NCBI GenBank assembly: GCA_017311185.1
Contig: JAESUZ010005469.1
Location: 186,001 to 250,000, forward strand
Length of the DNA stretch: 64,000 nt
Reading direction: 5' to 3'
Origin: Proteles cristata cristata
Taxonomy: Eukaryota; Chordata; Mammalia; Carnivora; Hyaenidae
Position 1 is the stretch's first letter; each line of letters opens with the position of its first letter. The notes beneath the pieces are model-generated. The model had not been told where the DNA came from and made no database searches. It saw only the letters and a list, made by a program, of their open reading frames with translations. The position numbers and the translations under genes are program-made. Positions 1 to 11,243 of this stretch are shown piece by piece.

Positions 1-234
1 TTTTTAATGATTACATTTTAGATAACTATTTGAAGTCAGTTTCCTGCTTTGCAACATCAATTTTTAAAAAGCTATGGGTCTTAAGTGAAGGAATATAAAT
101 TAATGCTGGTCCCCACTGGTGGATTTGAATATATAACTTGTTATTTAAAGAAAATCACATGTAATAAACTTCCTATAAGAAGTTAGATCCAAAATAACGG
201 CATTATTCTTATTCTCTTCATTCTCATTGCCTAC

Positions 235-414
235 CTTTATTTTTGCATCAATGCTATATTTTTCTTTTCTCCAATGTGCTTCTTGCTTCCTCAGTTTCTC
301 CAGGTCATTTAGCAGGTCAGCGCAGCGGGTACTTAATTTCTCATTTTCCTCCTCCAGAGTTTTTATAACCAGTCTGTTTTGCTCTTCCTTATTCTGTACA
401 CACTCCTTAGTGTC
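235..414 (-). CDS. CNTLN: CNTLN (centlein) coding exon, third of three in window
   Basis: This 180-bp exon encodes exactly 60 residues, beginning DTKECVQNKEEQ and ending EKYSIDAKIK. On the minus strand it is preceded by an acceptor (TGTTCAG) and followed by a donor (AAG then GTAGGC); both junctions are phase 0. The open frame runs on into the intron in both directions, so the splice sites set the limits. The composition (Leu, Glu, Lys, Gln, with heptad-like spacing and one NDLEKLRKQEAHWRKEK stretch) is coiled coil. The sequence matches centlein as I remember it from human, with few substitutions. Centlein is a long coiled-coil protein of about 1,400 residues at the proximal end of centrioles. 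It is reported to link CEP250 (C-Nap1) to CEP68 for centrosome cohesion. This exon belongs to the N-terminal fifth. No frameshift or stop is seen, so the gene looks intact here. Confidence 0.93.
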
Positions 415-1020
415 CTGAACAACAGTACCACAAGGGCCGATAAACAAAACAAAACAAAAAAAAAAAAAGGTGAGAACTAATCAGCAAATATAAACTGTGC
501 AGTTTTACCCTCACAGCAGCTTCTTCTATATTTGATGGCCAAGGTCACCTGTATACTTTTATTGGCCTCTTTTCATGCAGGTGGATGGGTCATATTTTTT
601 CACTGGATGACAGCTTTGATGAGTACACATTTGCAAAGAGCCCATTAATTGATCAAGCTGCCTTTGATGCTGTCCCCAGCTATTTTTGAGACCCACACAG
701 ACATATCCTCCCAGACCTGGGTTTTATCAATTAATAATGCCAGTCCCATCAGAATCTAATTACAAGAAGCCACATATTCACACTCCTACTATCTTAGCTC
801 CATTTCCATCATTAACTATTTATCTGAAAGTTATAAAGCTTGGAGTCTTATCTTTAAAGCATCTTTCTCAGTTTTTGCATGTGAGAAAACTGTATGGTAC
901 AGCAGGGCCTAAGGCAATTTTTCCTCCAAGCTTGTCACTTTCTGTGCCACAAAGGCTGACAAAGCTTAAAGTCGGACTTCAAAGCAAGAGTACTGTAAAA
1001 CTATGTACAAGCCAACACAC
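415..1020 (-). other. CNTLN: CNTLN intron, 606 bp
   Basis: This is the short intron between the two left-hand exons. It holds an A-rich run at 446-470 and otherwise AT-rich unique sequence. No repeat family was recognised. A 115-codon plus-strand reading frame overlaps it but ends beside the exon and looks accidental. Confidence 0.85.
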
Positions 1021-1155
1021 CTTAGCTTCTTGACTTTTATCTTTAAATTTCTTCTGCAAGTCACTGAATTCTTTCCTTAAGAAAACATTTTCTTCATCAA
1101 CTGCAATCGTCCGTTTTACAAGGTCATTTATTTCTCTTTTTAGTCCTGTTTCTCT
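1021..1155 (-). CDS. CNTLN: CNTLN (centlein) coding exon, second of three in window
   Basis: This 135-bp exon encodes 45 residues, starting RETGLKREINDLVKRT and ending FKDKSQEAK. On the minus strand a pyrimidine run ending TTTTTCCATAG gives the acceptor, and AAG then GTGTGT gives the donor. A second AG two bases later would break the frame, so the first AG is chosen. It is phase 0 at both ends and joins the 60-residue exon without a break. The predicted peptide is a continuous charged coiled coil. The order of this exon relative to its neighbours is the order in centlein (…DAKI-ELEQ, RE..LK-EINDLVKR, DTKECVQ…). This adds to the identification, since three separate blocks agree in strand, order and phase. 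The cat-like copy differs from the remembered human protein at a handful of positions, all conservative for a coiled coil. Confidence 0.93.
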
Positions 1156-2419
1156 CTATGGAAAAAAAAAATCACAATTATTGGTGAGCTGGTACTTCTA
1201 AGAAAAAAATATTTTATTTACAAAGTTTTAGATTTTGACTGATAATATTAGAATTAAATAGCTTTCATAATAACTTCTACTTACACAATTCTTATTTTGG
1301 TGACATGCCAATCGATATTCAAGTAAACAGTGCAAGTATGGTACCTGTTTATTAGTTTAAAATAAAGTACATACAAACTGGATACCAAATATTAAGCCTC
1401 ATTCAGAAAGTAAGTTTTTGGGATTTAGATGCATAACAGAAGGAAAACGAAATTTTATAAAACATTCCAGTCAAAAAAAATATGTATAAGAATTGCCCTC
1501 TTATTTGAGAATGATTTCGAAGAAAACATTTTTAAAGAAACAATTACATATTTGTGAAGGCATAAATAATTTTCAAAACTGAAAAATGGCAAGTGTGTTT
1601 TCATATTAAAGGCATATTGCTGTGTAAGAAAAATATTCAGAATATTAAAACTGCCATAATTTTTAACTGAATATTTTTTTTACCTGACAAGGGATACCTA
1701 AACAATATGTAATCACAGGATGTGTCCATGACTCAATTCTTAATTTCCCTCTTATTTCTATAGTTTTCCTCTCAGAAAATTACCTCCCTCTTAGCTTCTG
1801 GTCTCATCTCTGTCTGAGAGAATAACTAATCCACAATTCAGCCTGGACTCTCTCCCAATCACTAATGCCAGCCACATTTCCAACTTTCTATATAATCTCC
1901 ATTTGTATTATCTGTTGGAAACTTAAACTAACATGCTAAAGCTGAAATCCATGTTATACTATCTCTTTCTATGCTTCAACCTTTGTCAAGCCAACTTTTG
2001 TAATTTTTTTCAACTAATATTTATTAAGCACCCATTACATGCTTATACACTTCTTGAAAACCTCCAGGTCATTCTTAACAGCCCCCTTTTCTCCAAAGCC
2101 CCATCTGCCTATCAACCAAGAAGACACATCAAGATACAACATGCTGTTCTGTTATTAACTGGTATGATCAATAGAAACCCCTGACCTACATTCCATCTCT
2201 TCTCTATCACTGATGATCACCTGTTCCTTATATATCAACTTATTTTGTACTCCCATATTTGCTCCTTCTTAAACATGAACTAAAACTTAGGGTGAGGTTC
2301 AGGGATAGGATGAAAAATGGGGCAAGTGTTAGGAATAAAGTGAGGGTATCTACTATATTCCTATTTTTTAAGCTATAATGTTAACTGTTTGCTTTACTTT
2401 ACTTTTAATTAAAAATATT
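1156..2419. other. CNTLN intron, left part: mostly unassigned
   Basis: AT-rich intronic DNA. A short stretch at about 2005-2050 resembles the 3' end of an L2 LINE (caactaatatttattaagc). The rest, including a pyrimidine-rich block at 1740-1900, was not recognised. No exon-like open frame with splice sites was found on either strand. Confidence 0.5.
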
Positions 2420-2989
2420 TTAAATACTGAATACATATAAAAATAATCTGTGATAAATATATATAAAGGTATAAATAGCAGAATAAAAAGAGCAGCCTTG
2501 TATCCACAAACACCCAATTAAGACACACAACTTTACCATTACCTTTGAAGTCCTCTGTGGGTCCCCTGATCCTCTGACATTTCTATAGCCTTCAGGGCAA
2601 AGCACTGTCTTACAATTTTGGTTTTTATCCTTGTCTGGCTTTTCTTTATAGTTTGAAGACATACATATCCCTATTTGATATATTATACAGTTTACCTTAC
2701 TTTTGAACTATACATAAATTAAATTATACCACACATATTCTGTGGTTTGCTATTTTTTGCTCAACATATGCTCCCAAATTCATCCATAGTGATAGGTGTA
2801 CCTGCAATTCAATTACCTTGGTGTATAATATTATTCTATTATATAAATATACTATAATATATTTATCTATCTCTTGTCAGTATATATTTCAGCTGCTTCC
2901 CATTTTGGGAAAAGGGGTATACAAACAATGCTGCTATAAACACTTTTAAACATGTCTCCTGATAGAGATGAGCAAGAATTTCTCCCAAG

Positions 2990-3631
2990 CAGTATTTTTC
3001 AAACTACAGACTGCAATTGAGTAATGGGTCATTAAATCAATTTAGTCATCACAATCAGCATTTTCTTTAAATTTTTAAATGTTTTTTATTTATTTCTGAA
3101 AAAGAGAGAGAGAGACAGCATGAGCAGGGGAGGGTCAGAAAGAGAGGGAGATACAGAATCTGAAACAGGTTCCAGGCTCTGAGATAGATGTCAGCACAAA
3201 GCCCAACATGGGCTCGAACCCACAAACTGTGTGATCATGACCTGAGCCGAAATCAGACGCATAACCAACTAAGCCACCCAGGCTCCCCACAATCAGCATT
3301 TTTAAAAACTGGAATGGAATACAATAGAAAATATCAAAACTGTAAGCATAAATTCTTAGCAAAAAAAAAACAAACTATGCCATATGAATAAAATTATGAA
3401 AGCAGACACGCTAGATTAAATCTCTCTTAAATTTTTAGTTTTTGATTTATTTTATTTAAATATTATGAAATTCATATTTGATACTTATTACTTTATTATA
3501 TTTTTATTTTTATTACATAAGTACTATTATTATATGATATTTTTATTTCTTGTGTGAGTGTACTGGGGTCATTAGGGAAAATGTATTTTTTTCAGTATGG
3601 GGGTCATATTAATAAAATTTTGAAAAAACTG
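2990..3631. mobile_element. hAT-like non-autonomous DNA transposon, split by a SINE
   Basis: The left end reads CAGTATTTTTCAAACTACAG. The reverse complement of the right end reads CAGTTTTTTCAAAATTTT. These form imperfect terminal inverted repeats of the hAT type. Repeated 'gggtcatta' motifs occur inside both halves. I could not see a clean 8-bp target duplication. A CAN-SINE sits at 3066-3288. The family name was not recalled. Confidence 0.45.
3066..3288 (-). mobile_element. CAN-SINE (tRNA-Lys type), full length
   Basis: Antisense copy: T-rich tail first, then the GA-rich tract, then the tRNA-like head ending gccacccaggctcccc. The flanking duplication is cacaatcagcatttt (about 3050 and 3289). 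Confidence 0.9.
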
Positions 3632-3815
3632 CTAAGTTATAGGCTACAAGCACTTCAGGTGTTCTCCCCATTCCACATCTACACCAACACTTGACTCTCA
3701 GGCATGGTATTTTTTACAAATCTAGTAGGTATAAATGGATCCTCAACATAGTTTTAATTTTTATTTCCCATTTGAATGAACTGTTTCAGCGTATCAAAAT
3801 GTGCCTGACATCCAT

Positions 3816-5074
3816 CAAACAGCTTAAAATTAGATATATAACTATGGCCCATCCACAACTCATAGCCTGTTTTTCTACTCTCATCTAAATGCTACCTTCC
3901 TTCAGGATTCAATTTCTACCTCTCTCCATGAAACCTTCCCCAACTGTTACAATAATTTCTGTCTTTTGTAGATTTCTGTCTTGCCCATATTATTCATTTG
4001 ACACATTACACACTACCTATGTACCCTATGTGTTTTCCAAAACAGATTAGTACATGTTTATGAGTGACACTGACTTAGAATGAAAAATTCAATCATGTGA
4101 ACACTAAGACTATATACAAACTGTCTACAGACCTGTCCTTTGTAAGGAAAACTGACAAAACTTGAGCATCCATTCTGGAAATTATTTACACTCTAGGAAG
4201 GAAAGAACATTGAACCAAATGATTTAAGTTTTAGAAGGGTTTGTCCATTCATGTGAGCTAACCTTAATGGGAACTAACAACTTACACACCACCAACAAGC
4301 CCTTTAATGACAATTATTTAATAATTTGAATTCTGGCATTTGAGTGAATTTACTAGTCAAAAAGGACAAATATAGACTTAATTTTTAAATAAAGAAGCAT
4401 AATACAGTGGGAAATTAGTTAACCCAAACTATCAATATTCTTATAATTAGTTTGATAAATCTGAATTATGTTAAATAATAATTAAAGGAATAATTAAGAC
4501 AAAGAGGCACTCCTAATAAAAGACTACTGATAAATCAAACATTTAAAGAACTGTAAAAATTTTGTATAATACAAAATATTTTCCTAATAAAATATGCTCT
4601 TTGTGATCTACTTTAAATAATAAAAGCACAGATATATACAGCTACCGTTCATTTTAAAATTTAGCTTAATGAAACTTTTCAACAAACTTCTTTGGATAGA
4701 GTACATTCTGAATAGTCTGGCTTGAGTTAATATTAAAATAGCGAATAGAACACAGAGGAACCATAAAGCATAAAGGGTGACAAGAGAAAATACGTCTGGA
4801 ACAAATAATTTATTATGAATAAGAGATGAAATGAATAATTCACATCACGGTCAAGAGAAGTCTATGGAGTAACAGGAAGATGATAAAGAGTATGACGGAG
4901 GAAAAGGGGGGAAGGAGGGGCAGCAGCATAAGACCTAAAATTCTATCAAGCGATACTCGAGCATAGTTAATGTATTATTTATATAACCTACTTTCAAGTG
5001 GGCATGAAAGTTTTAATAAAAAATAGAAGTTACGAAGCCACAATAACTAAAACAATGGTAAAGCAAGAAAAAGG
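3816..5074. other. Intron with a probable L2 fragment (3885-4060)
   Basis: The piece at 3885-4060 contains the 'tccttcaggattca…gaaaccttccccaact' pattern typical of L2 LINE 3' regions in plus orientation. The remainder is AT-rich DNA with no recognised element, gene or RNA. Confidence 0.4.
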
Positions 5075-5226
5075 AAAGAGTAAGAGGGAGAATTCCAAGC
5101 AGGCTCCATGCTATCAGCACAGAGCCCAACATGGGGCTTGAACTCATAAACTGTGAGATCATGACCTCAACCAAAATCAAGAGTCGGACTCTTAACTGTC
5201 TGAGCCACCCAGGCTGAGACACCCCA
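5075..5226 (-). mobile_element. CAN-SINE, truncated
   Basis: An antisense copy lacking most of its CT-rich tail. The head region (gagccacccagg) is present and is followed by a degenerate ctgagacacccc. Diverged, so an older copy. Confidence 0.8.
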
Positions 5227-5289
5227 GGGATTGTCATTCTTAAGTGTTACTCTATTTCACAGGCTGTAAGTCTTAAAAATTAAGAGCTA

Positions 5290-6050
5290 CTTAATAAAAA
5301 CACAATGGAGGGACTTCCAGGTTCCACTCAAAGCATGTAAGCCACTTGCAAGTCGTCTCTCCTGATTACACAACATGGAAAAAGTTGAATTAATTAAAAC
5401 TCAAAAACTCTTCTTAGATCTATCAGAGAATTGGGGACATAGAGCAAATTGCTGTTCCAGAACTAGAGAAACAGACAAATATATAAAGAGAATGGCAATT
5501 TACCAGAGCAGAAACCCAGGAGTAGAAAATGCCATGGAAACCACTACCAGGGTAGAAAAATATAGTCTGTAATTAACAGATTACTGAAGGATCAAAGTGG
5601 ACAAGTTTTGACAGTAAAAAAGTCCAAAAAGACCAATTTTAGGTGAGTTTTGTCAGAGCCAAACCAACCTGGCAGAAGGGAAATACCTAACTCCAATACC
5701 CTCTAGGTTTCCTATTAATCCAACGGAGGGGGAGAAACAGAAGCACTTGTGAAAGTCAGTGTAGGGACACAAGCTCGCTAAAAGATTAAAATCTAATCAT
5801 AGGAGTAGAGATTACTTCCTCTCCCCCTGACATGGTACCACCATACCAATAGGGCTTCTGCATAACAAGGGAACACAATGGAAAAACCAGTATATCTCAG
5901 ACAATACTTAAGAAGTTTGTAGAAAAACCCAAATAAAAAAAGGACAACAAAACAGTTTAGCCTGTGACACATACAACGACAGCAAACAGCACAGCCTAAG
6001 CCCTAGCCAGATAAACACAAACCTCACACTAAAGTCCTATTCACCTCACT
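5290..6050 (+). mobile_element. Old L1/HAL1-like 5' sequence
   Basis: A-rich plus-strand sequence resembling 5' parts of old L1 or HAL1 elements (for example 'cagcacagcctaagccctagccagataaac' near 5985-6015). The reading frame at 5375-5572 is a remnant with no recognised domain. The assignment rests on general resemblance only. Confidence 0.4.
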
Positions 6051-6059
6051 ACTTTTTAG

Positions 6060-6742
6060 ATATTTAGTTAATTTTAAGTGTCAACTTGCCTGTGCCATAG
6101 TACCCATGGTATCCAGGTTTTTTGAAATTACTTTTTAATGTTTATTTTTATTTTTGACAGAGAGAGAAACAGAAGGTAAGCAGGGGAGGGGCAGAGAGAG
6201 GGGGATACACAGAATCTGAAGGAGGCTCCAGGCTCTGAGCTGTCAGCACAGAGCCCAATGCAGGGTTCGAACCCCTGAACTGTGAGATCATAACCTGAGC
6301 CAAAGTCAAATGCCCAACAAACTGAGCCACCCAGGCACCCCATGGTATCAAGTTTTTGATGAAACATCAGTCTAGATGCTGCTGTGAACGTATTTTTCAG
6401 ATATGATTACATTCAAATCAGTGACTTTGAGTAAAGCAGATTACCTCTCCATATGTGCCTGGGCTTCATCTAGTCACCTAAAGACTCTAAGACAAAGGGC
6501 TACAGTCTTCTGCAGAAGAAGGAATTCTGCCTCCAGAATTCTTTCTGATTGAGTTGCAAAATCAGCTCTTCCAGGTCTCCACCCTGTCAGCTAGTCTTGC
6601 ACAAATCAGACTTGCCAGCCCCAAACTGTATGAGCCAATGTCTTAAAATCAGTCTCTCTTTCTAGAAAGACAGATATAGAGATATACATGAATATGTACC
6701 TCTATTTCTTCTGCTTCTCTGAAGAACCCTCAGTAATACAGA
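6060..6742 (+). mobile_element. Ancient ERVL/MaLR-type LTR, split by a SINE
   Basis: The element starts 'ttaattttaagtgtcaacttg' and continues through 'gagtaaagcagattacc' to end near 'gaagaaccctcagtaataca'. This is a familiar ancient mammalian LTR layout. A SINE at 6123-6340 interrupts it. The exact family is uncertain. Confidence 0.5.
6123..6340 (-). mobile_element. CAN-SINE, full length
   Basis: Antisense copy ending gccacccaggcacccc. An imperfect target duplication, catggtatccaggtttt against catggtatcaagtttt, lies at about 6104-6122 and 6341-6356. Frames of 67-79 codons inside it are SINE artefacts. Confidence 0.9.
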
Positions 6743-6744
6743 GT

Positions 6745-7012
6745 TTGGTCCCACTTAGGACTTCAGTCTTAAAATTTCAAGGACATAGATACTGTCAACA
6801 ACCTGAATGAACTTAGAAGCAGATTTTTCCCAAGTCAAGCCTCCAGATGAAAGTAGCCCAAAGGAAAACCTGACTACAACCTTGAGATCCTGAGCAGAAA
6901 ACCTAGCTATGTCCACACTCTTAACCCAGAACAACTTAATAATTGTGTGGTTTTAACACACTAGCTTACGATAATCCATTATAAAGCAACAGAAAAACCA
7001 ACATAACACTAT
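6745..7012 (+). mobile_element. MLT1-type MaLR LTR fragment
   Basis: Contains 'actgtcaacaacctgaatgaac' and the '…gcctccagatgaaag…' order, ending 'ttgtgtggttttaacacactag', as in MLT1 LTRs. Degenerate. It lies next to the preceding LTR fragment. Confidence 0.5.
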
Positions 7013-7125
7013 CTAGTTTACCACAGAATTTATACTAGAAAATAATGGAGATGGTGGTTATGGAACATAAGCATTATAAATCTTGAGGAAGATGGGATAA
7101 ACTTACCTTTAAAAAAAGTAAAGAT

Positions 7126-7590
7126 ATGGGTACCTGGGTGGCTCAGCCTATTAAGTACCCGACTCGATTTTGGCTTAGGTCATGATTTCACGGTTTGTGA
7201 TATCAAGCCCAGTGTCAGGCTCCATAGTGACAGCACAGAGCCTGTTTGGGATTCTCTCTCTCTCTCTCTCTCTCTGCCTCTCTCCCATACATGGGTGCAT
7301 AGACTCTCTCTCCCCCTAGCTCTCTCAAAGATAAAGAAATAAACTTTAAAGGGGCGCCTGGGTGGCTTAGTCGGTTAAGCGTCCGACTTTCGCTTAGGTC
7401 ATGATCTTGCGGTTTGTGGGTTCGAGCCCCGCGTCGGGCTCTGTGCTGACTGCCAGCTCAGAGCCTGGAGCCTGTTTCAATCTGTGACTCCCTCTCTCTC
7501 TGACCCTCACCTGCTCATGCTGTCTCTCTCTCTCTCTCCTAGAAATAAATAAAAATATTTAAGAAAAAAAAAAAAAGAAATAAACTTTAA
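7126..7590 (+). mobile_element. CAN-SINE, older copy carrying a younger SINE in its tail
   Basis: The older copy starts ggtacctgggtggctcag and ends ataaagaaataaactttaaa at 7350. Its tail then received the SINE at 7351-7572. The last bases of the older tail reappear after the insertion, at 7573-7590. Confidence 0.9.
7351..7572 (+). mobile_element. CAN-SINE, young subfamily, nested
   Basis: Carries the young signature: GGCTTAG, CGACTTTCGCTTAGG, TGACTGCCAGCTCAG and TCCTAGAAATAAATA. An exact 18-bp target duplication, aaagaaataaactttaaa, lies at 7333-7350 and 7573-7590. Confidence 0.95.
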
Positions 7591-8033
7591 AAAAAAAAAA
7601 AAAGTAAAGATGTGTATAGATTGAATCAAATCTCACTCCCAGGAAGATGGTAATATAGGGGAATCCTATGCTCACCTTGTCCTACAAATACAACTAGATA
7701 ACATCCATATCAGTGTAAATAACCCAGACAATGACCTGAAGATTGGCAGAACAGACTCTCAACAGCTAAATATAGAGAAGAGGTTACATTTAAGAAGGTA
7801 GGAAGGGAAGAGACGTGATTGGGCTAAAGGGACCAACAGGACTATAAGTGGGAGGGAGGGACCCTGCAGTACCAGAGAGGCCAAAGACACAGACCTCACA
7901 CCATGTGCAGGGAAGCTACTTAAGAAGGACAATCCCTGTAATATTTGGCTTTGAAAAACAGAGTGGTGTAACTTCATGAGTTCTTACAATCAGTGGGGGC
8001 TAACACCTGGAACTTTAAAAATCAGCAGGGTTG

Positions 8034-8275
8034 GGGCACCTGGTGGCTCAGTAGGTTAAGCGTCCAATTTCTGCTCAGTTCATGAGCTCATGGTTTGTGA
8101 GTTCGAGCCCCACTTCGGGCTCTGTGCTGACAGCTCAGAGCCTGGAGCCTGCTTCGGATTCTTTATCTCCCTCTCTCTCTCTGCCCCTCCCTTACTTGTG
8201 CTCTGTTTCTCTCTCTCTCTCCTTCTCTCTCTCTCAAAAATAAATAAACATTTTTAAAAATGTTAAGTAAAAAAT
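8034..8275 (+). mobile_element. CAN-SINE, full length, inside L1 copy A
   Basis: Starts ggcacctggtggctcag and ends in an AT-rich tail. The target duplication is aaaaatcagcagggttgg against aaaaatcagcaggcttgg (8016-8033 and 8276-8293). Confidence 0.9.
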
Positions 8276-9540
8276 AAAAATCAGCAGGCTTGGTTCTAGG
8301 AGAGTCAGGAAGGCAAGAGGAAACTGAGTCCCCACCTTAGAGGCAGCACAACAAAGAGGCTGCAGAGATACAGCCTTGAAGCAGAAATAGGAAAAATGCT
8401 TGGGGTATTTGGGAAAAGAATTCCTTACTATTGCAGAACCTGTGCTGCAGGGGCAGAAATCTTTGGGAGACTTCTCCAGGAACAAAGGAGCTAGTCGGTG
8501 CCATTTCTCTCTCCACCCACCAGCCTAGAGATACAGAAACCTGCAGGAATCAGTGCTGCTCCAAAACTCTCCACCTAGCATGCTAACAGCACACCTCTCC
8601 CTCCCTACCCAGTTCCCAACCACACTTTTGTGGATCCACACCTCCCAACCTTGGCAGGAGTTTTGGGCAGCTGTGGGTTTGGACCTTGCTGGCACTCTGT
8701 ACCTGGCCCCCACATTCTCCTATGGACTCAACCCCTCTAATCCTGCAGCCGTTTTCTAAAGCACCTCCAGGTCCCCTTGCACAGCAGACCTGTACAAACC
8801 TTGCTACCTCTGTGGTCCCCACTCCCTTATTCTCCTGCAGACCTGCCCCTTCCGATACATCTTTAGCAGGAGCCTATCAAAAGCAGTGCCACAAGCCTAG
8901 CAGTGTGCCAGCAGACTGAATAGGAGCCAGTACCACTCCAAAGTTATACTCCTAGAAGGGGAGGGGAAGAACCACACACATCAGTCCAACTGCAGTCCCA
9001 GCAGTGGGTTGGGGGAAGATATCTGGTCAAACTGCAGGTCCCCAGCAATGAAAGCTTCTCAGGGAACAATACAGGGAAAGCAGTTCAGTGCTACTAAAGC
9101 TCTGGCAAATGCCTGGTTTGACTCAACTCAAGCCCAAAGTGGCCTCAAAACTGGCTCAATAACAACCCAGGGGCCAAATCCTGCCAACAACAGGCAAAGA
9201 GAACCACTGCAACAACTGGACTGAAAGGCAAAAGAGCTCAGCCACAACAGTAGGGCACATGCAGCACACATAAGAGACACTCTCCCCTACCCTGCTCCTG
9301 AAGAGCCAGGTTCTGGTGAACAGGGGACAATGCACTACAGGACACTACAAGACTTCTTCTTTATAAGGCCACTATGTTCAAGAGCAAGAAATGTAGCTGA
9401 ATTTCCTAACACATGCTAACAGATACAGAGAGGCAGACAAAATGAGGAGACAGAGGAATATGTCCCAGATAAAAGAACAGGACAAAATCACAGCAAGATA
9501 CCTAAATGAAATGGAGATGAGTGATACGCCTGATAGAGAA

Positions 9541-9642
9541 TTTAAAGTAATGATCATAAAGATACTCAATGGACTTCAAAAAAGAGTCCTCTTTAAAGTA
9601 ATGATCATAAAGATACTCAATGGACTTCAAAAAGGACCTCAG
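9541..9642 (+). repeat. 51-bp tandem duplication in L1 ORF1
   Basis: Two copies of a unit starting tttaaagtaatgatcataaa, at 9541 and 9592. The first 42 or so bases are identical. The period of 51 keeps the ORF1 frame (17 codons). Confidence 0.9.
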
Positions 9643-11055
9643 TGAGACCCTTAAGAAAGAGACAAACAATATAAAAAAAGAACCAAAAAAAGATGAAGAA
9701 TTCAATAACTAAAATTAAAAATGCACTAGATGGTATAAACAGTAGATTAGAGGAAGAAGATGAACAAATCAGAGATCTGGAGAAAAGAGTAATGGATAGT
9801 AATGAAGTTGAACAGGTAAGACCAAAAAAATAATGATACAAAATGAAAATAGATATAGGAAACTCAACAACTCCATCAAGTGTAATAACATTCCTATTAT
9901 AGGGATACTAGAAGAAGAGAGAAAAAGAGGGAACAGAAATTTTATTCGGAAAAATAATAGCTGAAAGCTGCCCAAATCTGGGGAAGGAAACAGAGATCCA
10001 GACCAGGCAGGTACAGAGAGCTCTCAATAAAATCAACCCAAGGAGGTCCACATCATGACATGTAATAATAAAAATGGCAAAAAAAAAAAAAAATGATAAA
10101 GAGAGAATTTTTAAAGAAGCAAGTGAAAAGAAAACAGTTACGTACAAGGGAAACCCCATGAAGCTATCAGCTGATTTTAGCAGAAACTTTTCAGGCCAGA
10201 AGGGAGTGGCATGATATATTCAAAATGCTGAAAGAAAAAAACCTGCAGCCAAAAATACTCTATCCAGAAACCTATCACTCAGAACAGAAGAAGAGACCAA
10301 GAGCTTCCCAAACAAAGAAAAATGTTAAAAGAATTCATCACCACTAAACCAGCCTGGAAGAAATATTAAAGGGGACTGTTTGAATGATAAGGAAAGGCCA
10401 TAACTAGGAATAAGAAAAGAAGGATGCAAAAAAGCAATAAAAATTAGTACATCTGTAAAATTCAGTAAAGAGATTCACAAAATAAAAGGATGTAACATAT
10501 GACACAAGGCAGGAGAGAGAAGAAATGAATGAGTTCAAAGGTAAGTGACAATCAATGTAATATTAACTGCTATATGCACAAGATGTTATATATATAATAC
10601 TATTAGGTAACCACAAATCAAATACCATAACAGATAGGAGAAATTGCAGAGAAAAGAATATATCACCAAAGAAAGACAGAAAATTATGAGAACAGAGCAA
10701 AAGAAGAAAGGAATAGAAAAGAACTACAAAACAACCATAAAACAAATAACAAAATGGCAATAAGTGCATACCTATCAATAATTACTTTGAATGTAAATTA
10801 ACTAAACACTCTAATCAAAAGACAGGATGACAGACTGGATAAAAAAGTAAGGCCCATCCATAGCCTGCCGATAGTGAAGACACATGTAGATTGAAAGTAA
10901 AGAGATGGAAAAACATGTATCATGTAAATGGAATTGAAAAAGGAGTTGGGTAGCAATACTTCTATTGAACAAACCAGACTTTAAAACAAAGACTGTTCTT
11001 ATATAATCTATATATAATCATAAAGGACACAGTCCAACAAGAATATATAACATTT

Positions 11056-11243
11056 GGGGCACCTGGGTGGCTCAGTGTGCTAAGTCTCTGACTTCGGCTC
11101 AGGTCATGATCTCACATTCATGGGTTCGAGCCCCACGTTGGGCTCTGTGCCTGCTTCAGATTCTGTATTTCCCTGTGTCTCTGCCCCTCCACCTCTCATG
11201 CTCTGTCTCTCTCTGTCTCAAAAATAAATAAAACATTAAAAAG
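11056..11243 (+). mobile_element. CAN-SINE, full length, inside L1 copy A
   Basis: Head ggggcacctgggtggctcag. Exact 17-bp target duplication aagaatatataacattt at 11039-11055 and 11244-11260. Confidence 0.95.

Larger units (their letters stand above)
2420..3815 (-). mobile_element. Old L1 3' end (L1M type), split by a DNA transposon
   Basis: Two blocks, 2420-2989 and 3632-3815, read together as the antisense of an old L1 3' region. The recognisable phrases on the plus strand are the 'tttgctcaacatatgctcccaaattcatcc' type stretch near 2755-2790, the 'caatgctgctataaac' stretch near 2925 and the 'catctacaccaacacttg' stretch near 3675. The element is interrupted at 2990-3631. It is heavily diverged and carries no useful reading frame. 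Confidence 0.55.

Noticed and set aside
686..1033. A 115-codon plus-strand frame beside the CNTLN exon.
   Set aside because: It overlaps a real exon on the other strand, has low-complexity composition and no promoter or splice support.
6128..6367. Many 60-80 codon frames with S/L-rich ends (also at 46006, 59702, 16468, 57657 and elsewhere).
   Set aside because: They are translations of the SINE head and CT-rich tract, repeated wherever a SINE occurs.
7351..7425. tRNA-like heads of the SINEs (here and in every plus- or minus-strand CAN-SINE).
   Set aside because: They carry A- and B-box-like sequence from a tRNA-Lys ancestor but are fused to SINE bodies; none is a free-standing tRNA gene.
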